Positions 33,729 to 41,691 of a stretch of 64,000 nucleotides of DNA are shown one piece after another. The stretch lies in NCBI GenBank assembly GCA_963785065.1, contig CAWATX010000001.1:186001-250000 (forward strand), written 5' to 3'. Each line of letters begins with the position of its first letter. The stretch's first letter is position 1. The stretch comes from CAVSRC01 sp963785065. Its GTDB lineage: Bacteria > Pseudomonadota > Alphaproteobacteria > Rhizobiales > Kaistiaceae. The translations under genes and the position numbers were made by a program. The notes beneath the pieces were generated by a model. That model was not told the DNA's origin and made no database searches. It saw only the letters and a list, made by a program, of their open reading frames with translations.

Positions 33729-34327
33729 AGGGGCTCCGCGCTGTCCGCGTCTTCGTCTGGCTGGCGGTGGTCGTCCTTCTCGGGGCGGTCGGCTGGATCT
33801 ACTTCGTCAACCAGCGCGGCGAGGTCCCCGGCATCACCGCCTCGCAGATCGGCGGGCCGTTCACGCTCACCGACCAGAAGGGCGACACGGTCACCGATGC
33901 AGCGCTGCAGGGCCACCCGTCGGTGGTCTATTTCGGCTACACCTTCTGCCCGGACGTCTGCCCGACGACGCTGGCCGACCTGACCCAGTGGATGAGCGAC
34001 CTCGGAGCCGACGCCAACAAGCTCAAGGTCTATTTCATCACCGTCGATCCGGAGCGCGACACGCAAACGGCGATGGCTTCCTACATGCAGGCCTTCGACC
34101 CGCGCTTCATCGCACTCACCGGCACGCCGGACGAGATCGACAAGGTCGTCAAGGAATACCGCATCTATGTGCAGAAGGTGCCGGGCAAGGACGGCAATTA
34201 CACGATGAACCACACCGCCACCGTGTTCCTGCTCGATTCCAAGGCCCGCCTGGTGTCGACCATCGACTACCAGGAGAAGACCGACAAGGCGCTGGCCAAG
34301 CTCAAGCGCCTGGTCGGGGCATCGTGA
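33725..34327 (+). CDS. SCO family protein (SCO1/SenC/PrrC)
   Basis: 200-residue thioredoxin-fold protein anchored by an N-terminal helix (about 9-28). The copper-binding CxxxC is present in FGYTFCPDVCPTTLADL, and the distal His in MNHTATVFLLD. SCO proteins metallate the CuA site of oxidase subunit II and can act as thiol reductants. It is coupled to PCuAC by a four-base overlap. The aa3 oxidase it would serve is encoded about 18 kb upstream in the window. Confidence 0.94.
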   Translation: MKGLRAVRVFVWLAVVVLLGAVGWIYFVNQRGEVPGITASQIGGPFTLTDQKGDTVTDAALQGHPSVVYFGYTFCPDVCPTTLADLTQWMSDLGADANKLKVYFITVDPERDTQTAMASYMQAFDPRFIALTGTPDEIDKVVKEYRIYVQKVPGKDGNYTMNHTATVFLLDSKARLVSTIDYQEKTDKALAKLKRLVGAS

Positions 34328-34360
34328 CCTTATGGGGCGCCGGCGCTATGCTGGCGCCCC

Positions 34361-34498
34361 ATGAGCTTGACGTCGAAACTCACTCTGTCGTTTGCCGGGC
34401 TGGCCGCGGTCGCGCTCGGCGCGTATCTGTGGCTGCGCTACGGCAACCTCGTCTATTTCGACGTGATCGCGGCCTCCTTCGCCGGCTGTCTCCTCTAA
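34361..34498 (+). CDS. Small single-helix membrane protein, 45 residues
   Basis: ORF of 45 codons between the SCO gene and tlyA. It has one hydrophobic helix (about 8-25) and a conserved-looking tail LRYGNLVYFDVIAASFAGCLL with a cysteine near the end. Similar short ORFs with a YFD..AA.FAGC tail occur beside tlyA-like genes in related genomes; this is from memory and not checked here. No strong ribosome site is visible. Function unknown. Confidence 0.55.
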   Translation: MSLTSKLTLSFAGLAAVALGAYLWLRYGNLVYFDVIAASFAGCLL

Positions 34499-34508
34499 GA
34501 GTTCACCC

Positions 34509-35243
34509 ATGACCCAACGGCTCGATCTGGCGCTGGTGGAGCGCGGGCTGGTCAGCACACGGTCGCGGGCCCGCGATGCGATCCTGCGCGGCCACGTTAC
34601 CGTCGACGGCAGGCTGGTGGCGCGGCCGGCTATGACGGTCGGACCGGACGCGGCGATCGCCCTCGACGATCCGGCAAGCGGCTATGTGTCGCGCGGCAGC
34701 CTCAAGATGATCGCCGCTCTTGACCGCTTCGGCTATTCGCCGAAGGCCAGGGTGGCGCTCGATATCGGCGCCTCGACCGGCGGCTTCACCCAGGTGCTGC
34801 TCGAGCGCGGCGCGGCCAGGGTCTATGCGATCGACGTCGGCCACGGTCAGCTCGATCCGGAACTGGCCGCCGACCCGCGCGTCGTTTCGCGCGAAGGCGT
34901 CAATGCGCGCGACCTCAAGCTCGAGGACATCGGCGAGCCAGCCGGCGTCATCGTCGCCGATGTCAGCTTCATCTCGCTCCGCCTGGTGCTGCCGCCGGTT
35001 CTGGCGCTCGCCGGCCCGGCCGCCTGGGGCGTGTTTCTGGTCAAGCCGCAATTCGAGGTCGGCCGCCGGGCGCTTGGCAAGGGCGGCATCGTCCGCGACC
35101 CCGGCCTCGCCGAGCGGACGGCGGCGGACATTGCCGGCTGGCTCGAAAGCGAGATGGGCTGGCGCGCCGACGGCATCATCCTGTCGCCGATCGAGGGCGG
35201 CGACGGCAACCGCGAGTTCCTGCTCGGCGCCCGCCGTGACTGA
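34509..35243 (+). CDS. TlyA-family rRNA methyltransferase
   Basis: 244-residue protein with an N-terminal S4 RNA-binding domain (about 4-60; RLDLALVERGLVSTRSRARDAIL) and an FtsJ/RrmJ-type methyltransferase domain (about 62-240). The SAM motif DIGASTGGFTQVLLERGA, the Asp in VADVSFISLRLVLP and VKPQFEVGR are typical. TlyA enzymes methylate 2'-OH of cytidines in rRNA; in mycobacteria this affects capreomycin sensitivity. The stop overlaps the GTG of the next methyltransferase by eight bases. Confidence 0.93.
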   Translation: MTQRLDLALVERGLVSTRSRARDAILRGHVTVDGRLVARPAMTVGPDAAIALDDPASGYVSRGSLKMIAALDRFGYSPKARVALDIGASTGGFTQVLLERGAARVYAIDVGHGQLDPELAADPRVVSREGVNARDLKLEDIGEPAGVIVADVSFISLRLVLPPVLALAGPAAWGVFLVKPQFEVGRRALGKGGIVRDPGLAERTAADIAGWLESEMGWRADGIILSPIEGGDGNREFLLGARRD

Positions 35244-36462
35244 GACGGTCACCATCGCCGAGCTCGGCCATGCCGGCGACGGTATCGCCGAGATGGACGG
35301 CAGCCGCGTCTTCGTGCCCTTCACCCTGCCGGGCGAGACGGTCGCGATCGAATGCCAGGGCGCGCGGGCGCATCTCATCGATGTCGTCGCAGCAAGCGCC
35401 GACCGGGTGCAGCCGGTTTGCCGCCATTTCGGCAGCTGCGGCGGCTGCGCCCTGCAGCACATGGAGACGGCCGCCTATCGCGCCTGGAAGCGGGAGATCG
35501 TGCGGCGCTCTTTGGCACTCCATCACATCGATACGGAGGTCGCGCCGGTCGCCACGACACCACCGGGGACGCGCCGCCGGGCGATCCTCTCCGCCGTCCA
35601 CACCAGGGACCGGCTGATCCTCGGCTTCCACCGCCGCAGTAGCCACGAGATCGTCCCAATAGACGAATGCCCGGTGCTCTCCGGCGACATCGTCACGGCG
35701 CTGCCGCTTATCCGCCAGATCGCTGCCCGCGCCGTCCGCAAGCGCCGTCAGGCGCGCGTCACGGTCATCGCCGGCAATGGGCTCGACATCGCCATCGACG
35801 GCGGCGGCAAGCTCGACCGCGGCGCGGAAGAAGCGCTCGGTCGGTTTGCCCGCGAACAGGCGATCGCCCGGCTGACGGTGGACGGTATCGAGATCTTTAT
35901 GAACCGGCGTCCGGAGATCGCCGCCGGCGGCGCCGCGCTGCTGCCCCCGCCCGGCGGCTTCGTGCAGGCATCGGCCGCGGCCGAACAGGCGCTGGCCGAA
36001 GCGGTCATTGCCCATGTCGGCGATGCGGCACCGGTGGCCGACCTCTTCTCCGGGCTCGGCACCTTCGCGCTGCGGCTGGCCCGCCACGCGCCGGTGACGG
36101 CGGTCGAGGGCGATGCGGCGCTGCTCGAGGCGCTGAGCCAGGCCGTGCGCCACGCTGGCGGCCTGAAGCCGGTGACGACGCTGCGCCGCGACCTGTTCGC
36201 CAATCCGCTCGCCGCTGGCGAGCTCGACACGTTTGGTGCCGTCGTCTTCGATCCGCCGGCAGCCGGCGCCAGGGCCCAGGCACAGGCGATCGCGCAGTCG
36301 CGCGTCGCCAAGGTCGCCGCTGTATCGTGCAATCCGGCGACGCTGGCGCGCGACGCGCGCCTGCTCATTGACGGCGGCTATCGCCTCACCCGCGTTCTGC
36401 CGGTCGACCAGTTCCTGTGGTCGGCCGAGATCGAAGTGGTGGCGACGTTCGAGAAAGCGTGA
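35236..36462 (+). CDS. Fe-S class I SAM-dependent RNA methyltransferase (RlmD/TrmA-like)
   Basis: 408-residue uridine-C5 methyltransferase of the RumA/TrmA family. A short TRAM-like N-terminus precedes a [4Fe-4S] site with C-x5-C-x2-C in VCRHFGSCGGCALQHM and a fourth Cys in DECPVL. The methyltransferase domain shows ADLFSGLGTFALRLA and the catalytic Cys in AVSCNPATLARDA. Which rRNA or tRNA uridine is methylated cannot be told. The start is GTG at 35236, overlapping tlyA; the longer frame inside tlyA is a shadow. Confidence 0.92.
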   Translation: MTETVTIAELGHAGDGIAEMDGSRVFVPFTLPGETVAIECQGARAHLIDVVAASADRVQPVCRHFGSCGGCALQHMETAAYRAWKREIVRRSLALHHIDTEVAPVATTPPGTRRRAILSAVHTRDRLILGFHRRSSHEIVPIDECPVLSGDIVTALPLIRQIAARAVRKRRQARVTVIAGNGLDIAIDGGGKLDRGAEEALGRFAREQAIARLTVDGIEIFMNRRPEIAAGGAALLPPPGGFVQASAAAEQALAEAVIAHVGDAAPVADLFSGLGTFALRLARHAPVTAVEGDAALLEALSQAVRHAGGLKPVTTLRRDLFANPLAAGELDTFGAVVFDPPAAGARAQAQAIAQSRVAKVAAVSCNPATLARDARLLIDGGYRLTRVLPVDQFLWSAEIEVVATFEKA

Positions 36463-36519
36463 GAAATGCTACGGGCAACGAACTAGAAGACAGAGCTAGG
36501 TCTCACACTGCGACGTCAG

Positions 36520-37116
36520 TCAGAGGCCCAAGTTCAGCATTGTGACATTGATGGGCTTGATCACCACCTTCATGTTCACGTCGGCCCACGACTGTTCGTC
36601 CACAGGCGGCGGCGCCAGGAGTTGCCCGGTCTTTATAGAAACACTCGTCACGAGCCTATCGTTGGCAACAAGGCAATACAGCGGATTAAACGATGCATCC
36701 AAAGGTATGTCGGCTGCGTACCCGCTGTTGATGTCGGGCACTTCGAGTGCATCGATAATTGTCTTCACTCGATTGTCAGGATCCCCACTCCAGATGCTGC
36801 TTCCGGGATGGTCGCGCCGGAGCAACAAGAACTCAATTTCGCACGCAACCTGCAGCTCTTCGGTTACCAAGGGAACAAACCGCCACGGCGGAATTCGCCG
36901 ATCCGCTGCGAGCTTTTCTGTATTGAGCAAGCTGCCCACTTCATCCCGCTTCTGCTTCAGAAGCGGATGCGCGTCCCAAATTGCTTTGAGCTGCGGGTGA
37001 AGCTGCTGCCGAATCTGGTGCTTGAGCGGCCAGTGGCTGCTCATTTGCTTTGAACCAGGAAGCGGGTCGCGCTGCGTCGATCGCAACGGACCTCGATATG
37101 TCAAGTAGAATTCCAC
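36520..37116 (-). CDS. Hypothetical protein, RusA-like resolvase-fold candidate
   Basis: 198-residue protein I cannot assign with certainty. The middle has SGDPDNRVKTIIDALEVP followed later by YCLVANDRLVTSVSIKTGQ, which resembles the D-x-D-N...K...D-A-L...D-D pattern of RusA-type Holliday junction resolvases; the last acidic pair reads Asn-Asp, so catalysis is uncertain. The start is GTG at 37116 (VEFYLTYRGPL fits); an in-frame TTG at 37185 adds an Arg-rich leader. The gene and its flanks are visibly richer in A and T than the surrounding genes, and it stands alone between two core genes, suggesting horizontal acquisition. Confidence 0.5.
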   Translation of the reverse strand: MEFYLTYRGPLRSTQRDPLPGSKQMSSHWPLKHQIRQQLHPQLKAIWDAHPLLKQKRDEVGSLLNTEKLAADRRIPPWRFVPLVTEELQVACEIEFLLLRRDHPGSSIWSGDPDNRVKTIIDALEVPDINSGYAADIPLDASFNPLYCLVANDRLVTSVSIKTGQLLAPPPVDEQSWADVNMKVVIKPINVTMLNLGL

Positions 37117-37241
37117 TGGAATACAATCCGCGAACCGACGGCATGGCAGTAGTACGCGATGTCGTCTTTGCCACCTCCGATGCAATAGAAGCTTAGCAGC
37201 TAATCTGGCCTAGGCTTCCGTCTTTCAGGACTGCATGTCCT

Positions 37242-38342
37242 CTATCGATCGATGATCTCGGTGGTCTCGATCGCGATGCCGAATCCGTCGAGGCCGACAT
37301 AATGACGCTCGCGGCTGGCCATCAGCCGGATCGATTTCACTCCGAGATCGCGCAGGATCTGCGCGCCGAGGCCGACCTCGCGCCACTCCTCGTCGCGTCT
37401 GGCCGTGGTGTCGGCGGGATTGGCGGCGTCGCGCGTGCGCGCGCTCTCCACTGCCACACCGACCGAGCCTTCGCGCAGGTAGACGATGATCCCGCGACCA
37501 CCGCGGGCCAGTTGGTGGACGACCCGGTTGAGCACGCTGTCCTTGCCGAAGACGTCGTCGATCACCGATTCGCGGTGGAGGCGCACCGGCACGCTCTCAC
37601 CGTCGCCGATCTCGCCGAAGACGAGCGCCAGGTGCTGGGTGGCGTCGAAGGTCAGATGATAGGTATAGGCGTGGGCCGGGCCGGCCTCGGTGCTGACCGG
37701 AAAATCGGCCACGCGCTCGACCAGCTTCTCGCTGCGCTGGCGCCAGGCGATCAACTGGGCGACCGAGACCAGCTTGAGGCCGTGCTCCTCGGCGAAGTGC
37801 ACCACGTCGGCGCCGCGCTTGACCGTGCCGTCGTCATTGACCAGTTCGGCGAGCACGCCGACCGGCTCCAGCCCCGCCAGCCGGCACAGATCGACCGCTG
37901 CCTCGGTGTGGCCGGAGCGCATGAGCACGCCGCCGTCGCGGGCGATCAGCGGAAATACATGGCCGGGGCGGACGAAATCGGCGGCACCAGCATTGGCATT
38001 GGCCAGCGCCCGGATGGTGTTGCAGCGCTCCTCAGCCGAGATGCCGGTGGTCATGCCATGGCGGAAATCGACGGAGACGGTGAAGGCGGTGCCGAGCGGC
38101 GCGTCGTTGTCGGCGACCATCGGCTGCAATTGCAGCCGGCGGGCGCTCTCGCGCGGCATCGGCGCGCAGACGATGCCGGTGGTGTAGCGGACGATGAAGC
38201 CGATCTTCTCAGGCGTTGCATGCACGGCGGCGACGATCAGGTCGCCCTCGTTCTCGCGGTCGGTGTCATCGGTGACGACGACGATCTCGCCGCGCTTGAA
38301 GGCGGCGATGGCCTCGGCCACCGGATCGGGTTGGGTTGTCAT
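37242..38342 (-). CDS. ribB: 3,4-dihydroxy-2-butanone 4-phosphate synthase with degenerate GTP cyclohydrolase II domain
   Basis: 366-residue riboflavin enzyme making DHBP from ribulose 5-phosphate. The N-terminal RibB domain (1-205) is complete: TDDTDRENEGDLI, HGMTTGISAEERCNTI, RPGHVFPLIARDGG and HTEAAVDLCRLAG. The C-terminal half aligns with RibA (GTP cyclohydrolase II), but the zinc cysteines are missing: the expected C..GD..GS..CDCG region reads HRESVIDDVFGKDSVLN. GTP cyclohydrolase activity is therefore unlikely here, and a separate ribA should exist elsewhere. It follows aroC by 28 bases. Confidence 0.93.
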   Translation of the reverse strand: MTTQPDPVAEAIAAFKRGEIVVVTDDTDRENEGDLIVAAVHATPEKIGFIVRYTTGIVCAPMPRESARRLQLQPMVADNDAPLGTAFTVSVDFRHGMTTGISAEERCNTIRALANANAGAADFVRPGHVFPLIARDGGVLMRSGHTEAAVDLCRLAGLEPVGVLAELVNDDGTVKRGADVVHFAEEHGLKLVSVAQLIAWRQRSEKLVERVADFPVSTEAGPAHAYTYHLTFDATQHLALVFGEIGDGESVPVRLHRESVIDDVFGKDSVLNRVVHQLARGGRGIIVYLREGSVGVAVESARTRDAANPADTTARRDEEWREVGLGAQILRDLGVKSIRLMASRERHYVGLDGFGIAIETTEIIDR

Positions 38343-38370
38343 GCCTTGTCTGTCCTGACGGCGGCCGGCG

Positions 38371-39459
38371 CTAGCCGACCTGGCCACGGTGCCTGAGATA
38401 GTGATCGGCAAGCACGATGGCCAGCATCGCCTCGCCGATGGGAACCGCCCTGATGCCGACGCAGGGATCATGGCGCCCCTTGGTGGAGACGTCGATCTCC
38501 TCGCCGGCGCGGTTGACGGTGCGGCGCGGGGTGAGGATCGACGAGGTCGGCTTGACGGCGAAGCGGACGGTGACCGGCTGGCCGGTGGAGATGCCGCCGA
38601 GAATGCCGCCGGCATTGTTCGACAGAAAATGCGGCCGGTTGCCCGCGCCGATGCGCATCTCGTCGGCGTTCTCCTCGCCGGAGAGCGCGGCAGCGGCGAA
38701 GCCGGCGCCGATCTCGACGCCCTTGACCGCGTTGATCGACATCATCGCCGAGGCGATGTCCTGATCGAGCTTGGCGTAGATTGGGGCGCCGAGCCCCGGC
38801 GGCACGCCCTCGGCCTCGACCTCGACCACGGCGCCGACCGACGAGCCCGCCTTGCGCACGCCGTCGAGGTAGTCGGCCCACAGTCCGGCCGCCTTGGCGT
38901 CCGGGCAGAAGAACGGGTTGCGGTCGACCTCGCTCCAGTCCCAGCGCGAACGGTCGATCCTGTGCGGACCGACCTGCACCAGGGCGCCGCGCACAGTGAG
39001 GCCCGGCACCACCTTGCGCGCGATGGCGCCGGCGGCAACCCGGCTTGCCGTCTCGCGCGCCGAGGCGCGGCCAGAACCGCGCCAGTCGCGGATGCCGTAC
39101 TTCTCCTGATAGGTGAAATCGGCGTGGCCCGGCCGATAGCTGTCCTTGATGTCGCCGTAGTCCTTGGAGCGCTGATCGACGTTCTCGATCACAAGCGAGA
39201 TCGGCGTGCCGGTGGTGCGCAGTTGACCGCTCGCCTCGTCCTCGAACACGCCGGAGAGGATCTTCACCGCGTCCGGCTCGCGCCGCTGGGTGGTGAAGCG
39301 CGACTGCCCCGGCCGGCGCTTGTCCATGTAGGACTGAATCTCGGCCTCGGAGATCGGAATCAGCGGCGGGCAGCCGTCGACCACGGCTCCGATCGCCGCC
39401 CCGTGGCTCTCGCCCCAGGTGGTGACGCGGAAAAGGTGGCCGAAGGTATTGTGCGACAT
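38371..39459 (-). CDS. aroC: Chorismate synthase
   Basis: Converts EPSP to chorismate, the last shikimate step, with reduced FMN. This 362-residue protein has the hallmark FRVTTWGESHGAAIG near the start, RRPGQSRFTTQRREPD, DWRGSGRASARETASRVAAGA, GEENADEMRIG and the C-terminal RHDPCVGIRAVPIGEAMLA. The start MSHNTFGHLF is typical. It is part of the minus-strand run fabI, phosphatase, aroC, ribB that is common in Hyphomicrobiales. Confidence 0.98.
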   Translation of the reverse strand: MSHNTFGHLFRVTTWGESHGAAIGAVVDGCPPLIPISEAEIQSYMDKRRPGQSRFTTQRREPDAVKILSGVFEDEASGQLRTTGTPISLVIENVDQRSKDYGDIKDSYRPGHADFTYQEKYGIRDWRGSGRASARETASRVAAGAIARKVVPGLTVRGALVQVGPHRIDRSRWDWSEVDRNPFFCPDAKAAGLWADYLDGVRKAGSSVGAVVEVEAEGVPPGLGAPIYAKLDQDIASAMMSINAVKGVEIGAGFAAAALSGEENADEMRIGAGNRPHFLSNNAGGILGGISTGQPVTVRFAVKPTSSILTPRRTVNRAGEEIDVSTKGRHDPCVGIRAVPIGEAMLAIVLADHYLRHRGQVG

Positions 39460-39559
39460 GGGTTTCCAGCGATTGGACGCGGGCCGGCGCCGCATTTTCT
39501 AGGCGGGCGGAGGCGGGGCGTCAAAGCAAAACGCTGCCGGCGTCGGCGTGCATGTGGCC

Positions 39560-40147
39560 TCAGAGCCAGCGTCCCTCGCCGTCGCGCCACATGAACACAC
39601 GGTCGTGGGGGAAGTCCTCGATCACGGTCTGCTGCGGGTCGAGGTGAAGCAGGTGGGCGCGCAGAACGCGGCCGACGCCGCCGTGGGAGACCACCAATGT
39701 CGGCTGCGTGACCGTCTCGAGCCAGCCGATGACACGCTCCGAGAGCATCTCGTAGCTTTCGCCGCCCGGCGGCTGGAACAGCCACTTGTCGGCGAGGCGC
39801 TGAGCGACCCAGCCGGGATGGGCGCGCTCCATATCGCGATAGGTGAAGCCTTCCCATTCGCCGAAGGTGAGTTCCTTCAGCCGGTCGTCGGTGCGGTAGG
39901 CGTGCGGGTCGAGCCCCATCGCGGTGCGCGCGATCTCCATGGTCTCGCGGGCGCGGCCCAGGGGGCTCGCGACGAAATCAAAACCCACCGCTTCCGGCGC
40001 CTCGCGCAGCACCACCTCGCCGTTGTGTCGCGCCTGGCCGCTGCCCTTGGCGTTGATGGGCACGTCGCGTTGGCCCTGGAGGCGCCCTTCGACGTTCCAG
40101 TCGGTCTCGCCGTGGCGCAGAAAAATCAGCGTGGGGGTTGTGGACAT
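39560..40147 (-). CDS. Histidine phosphatase family protein (phosphoglycerate-mutase-like)
   Basis: 195-residue branch-1 histidine phosphatase. The catalytic RHG motif is in IFLRHGETDWNVEGRLQGQRD, the acid residue region reads LKELTFGEWEG, and the second His is in LVVSHGGVGRVLRA. Such proteins are often called phosphoglycerate mutases, but many are broad phosphatases; the substrate is unknown. The gene order fabI-phosphatase-aroC-ribB is conserved in related bacteria. The gap to aroC is about 100 bases. Confidence 0.9.
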   Translation of the reverse strand: MSTTPTLIFLRHGETDWNVEGRLQGQRDVPINAKGSGQARHNGEVVLREAPEAVGFDFVASPLGRARETMEIARTAMGLDPHAYRTDDRLKELTFGEWEGFTYRDMERAHPGWVAQRLADKWLFQPPGGESYEMLSERVIGWLETVTQPTLVVSHGGVGRVLRAHLLHLDPQQTVIEDFPHDRVFMWRDGEGRWL

Positions 40148-40183
40148 GGGTGGCGGGTGCCCGTTCTCACGGGCTTGATGGTC

Positions 40184-40999
40184 CTAGACGGAGGCGATGT
40201 CCGGGGCATCGACCGCTTTCATGCCGACGACGTGATAGCCGGAATCGACGTGGTGGATCTCGCCGGTCACGGCGCGTGACAGGTCGGAGAGAAGATAGAG
40301 CGCGGCGTCGCCGACCTCATCGGTGGTCACGGTCTTGTGCAGCGGCGCATTGTATTCGTTCCACTTCAGAATGTAGCGGAAGTCGCCGATGCCCCCAGCG
40401 GCCGCGAGCGTCTTGATCGGCCCGGAGGAGATGGCGTTGACGCGGATCTTCTGCTTGCCGAGGTCGACGGCGAGGTAGCGCACGCTCGCCTCGAGCGCCG
40501 CCTTGGCGACGCCCATGACGTTGTAGTGCGGCATGACCTTCTCGGCGCCGTAATAGGTGAGCGTCAGGATCGAGCCGCCATGCTTCATCAGCTTCTGGGC
40601 GCGCTGGGCGATGGCCGTCAGCGAATAGCAGGAGATGAGCATCGTCTTGGAAAAGTTGTCGGCGGTGGTGTCGACGTAGTGGCCGGTCAACTGCTCGCGG
40701 TCGGAGAAGGCAATGGCGTGGACCACGAAATCGAGCCCGCCCCACAGCGCGTGCACACGGTCGAACACCGCATCCACTGTCGCCATGTCGGTCACGTCGC
40801 AATGGCCAACCACCTCGGCGCCGATCCCGGCGGCGAGCGGATCGACCCGCTTCTTGAGCTGGTCGCCCTGATAGGTCATGGCCAGCGACGCGCCCGCCCT
40901 GTGGCAGGCCTGGGCAATGCCCCAGGCGATGGAATGGCTGTTGGCGACGCCCAGGATCAGGCCGCGCTTGCCCGCCATCAAACCTTCCGCACCTGCCAT
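40184..40999 (-). CDS. fabI: Enoyl-[acyl-carrier-protein] reductase FabI
   Basis: NADH-dependent reductase completing each fatty-acid elongation cycle and target of triclosan. This 271-residue SDR protein has GLILGVANSHSIAWGIA for cofactor binding, VHAIAFSDREQLTGHYVDTT, the YGAEKVMPHYNVMGVAKAAL segment with the Tyr-x6-Lys pair, and KTLAAAGGIGDF. The ATG at 40999 (MAGAEGLMAGKRG) is chosen; an ATG seven codons later is also possible. It is first in the run to ribB, with its promoter in the 192-base gap shared with the divergent secreted-repeat gene. Confidence 0.96.
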   Translation of the reverse strand: MAGAEGLMAGKRGLILGVANSHSIAWGIAQACHRAGASLAMTYQGDQLKKRVDPLAAGIGAEVVGHCDVTDMATVDAVFDRVHALWGGLDFVVHAIAFSDREQLTGHYVDTTADNFSKTMLISCYSLTAIAQRAQKLMKHGGSILTLTYYGAEKVMPHYNVMGVAKAALEASVRYLAVDLGKQKIRVNAISSGPIKTLAAAGGIGDFRYILKWNEYNAPLHKTVTTDEVGDAALYLLSDLSRAVTGEIHHVDSGYHVVGMKAVDAPDIASV

Positions 41000-41191
41000 T
41001 TGCCCTGTTTCCCGTCTGTTCGTGCCGCCGGCCGCGTTCCTATCGCACAGGCCCCCCGGCGCTTCAAGCAAGCCGAAGACCGTGCCGGAAGCGAAACCCG
41101 CCCTAGAATAAATTCGGGGGGCGCGTGTTTACGCCCTTGGGCGTATGCCAATTCCGGCCGCCCAGCGTGAAGAACCAGGGAGATTCTCTTC

Positions 41192-41602
41192 ATGAAACGA
41201 CTGATTCTGGGCCTCGTCGCGGGCCTCTTCGCCGCTGTCGCGGTGGCCAGCTCGGCCTATGCCATGGATCCTGCCAAATTCGCCGACAGCTCGCTCGGCA
41301 AGATCCTCGTCGATCCCGCCGGCATGACCCTCTACATCTTCGACAAGGACACGAAGGGCGGGACGGTGTCGGCCTGCACCGGCAAGTGCATCGCCGCCTG
41401 GCCGCCGCTGGTCGCCCCGGCTGGCGCCACGGCGATGGGTGACTGGACCACCGTCGACGTCACTGACAAGGACGGCAAGGCCGAGAAGATGTGGGCCTAC
41501 AAGGGCATGCCGCTCTACTACTGGGTCAAGGACAAGAACCCCGGCGACGTCACCGGCGACGGTGTCGGCAGCGTCTGGCACGTCGTGAAAGAGGCGATGT
41601 AG
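41192..41602 (+). CDS. Secreted-repeat (YxFxxD-type) periplasmic protein
   Basis: 136-residue secreted protein with a signal peptide (cleavage near AYA-M). Two copies of the COG4315-type repeat are visible: SSLGKILVDPAGMTLYIFDKD and MWAYKGMPLYYWVKDKNPGD, with a CTGKCIAAWPPL segment between them. Proteins of this family (PF03640) are surface or periplasmic with unknown function, sometimes linked to redox or stress. The mature part has no lipobox, so it is soluble. AGGGAG lies upstream of the ATG. Confidence 0.87.
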   Translation: MKRLILGLVAGLFAAVAVASSAYAMDPAKFADSSLGKILVDPAGMTLYIFDKDTKGGTVSACTGKCIAAWPPLVAPAGATAMGDWTTVDVTDKDGKAEKMWAYKGMPLYYWVKDKNPGDVTGDGVGSVWHVVKEAM

Positions 41603-41691
41603 CGTTTCTCTCGTCTTTCTCCGACCGGCGGCGCAGCATGAGGCGCCGCCGGTCCTATCCGCGACGGCCGGACTTGGCCTAGACTGCCGTC

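Noticed and set aside
36520..37241. Prophage or integrative element at the AT-richer insert
   Set aside because: There is one ORF only, with no integrase, tRNA target, or flanking direct repeats that I can see.
37242..38400. FMN riboswitch upstream of ribB
   Set aside because: ribB follows aroC by 28 bases in the same direction, leaving no room for the aptamer, and nothing similar is seen before fabI.
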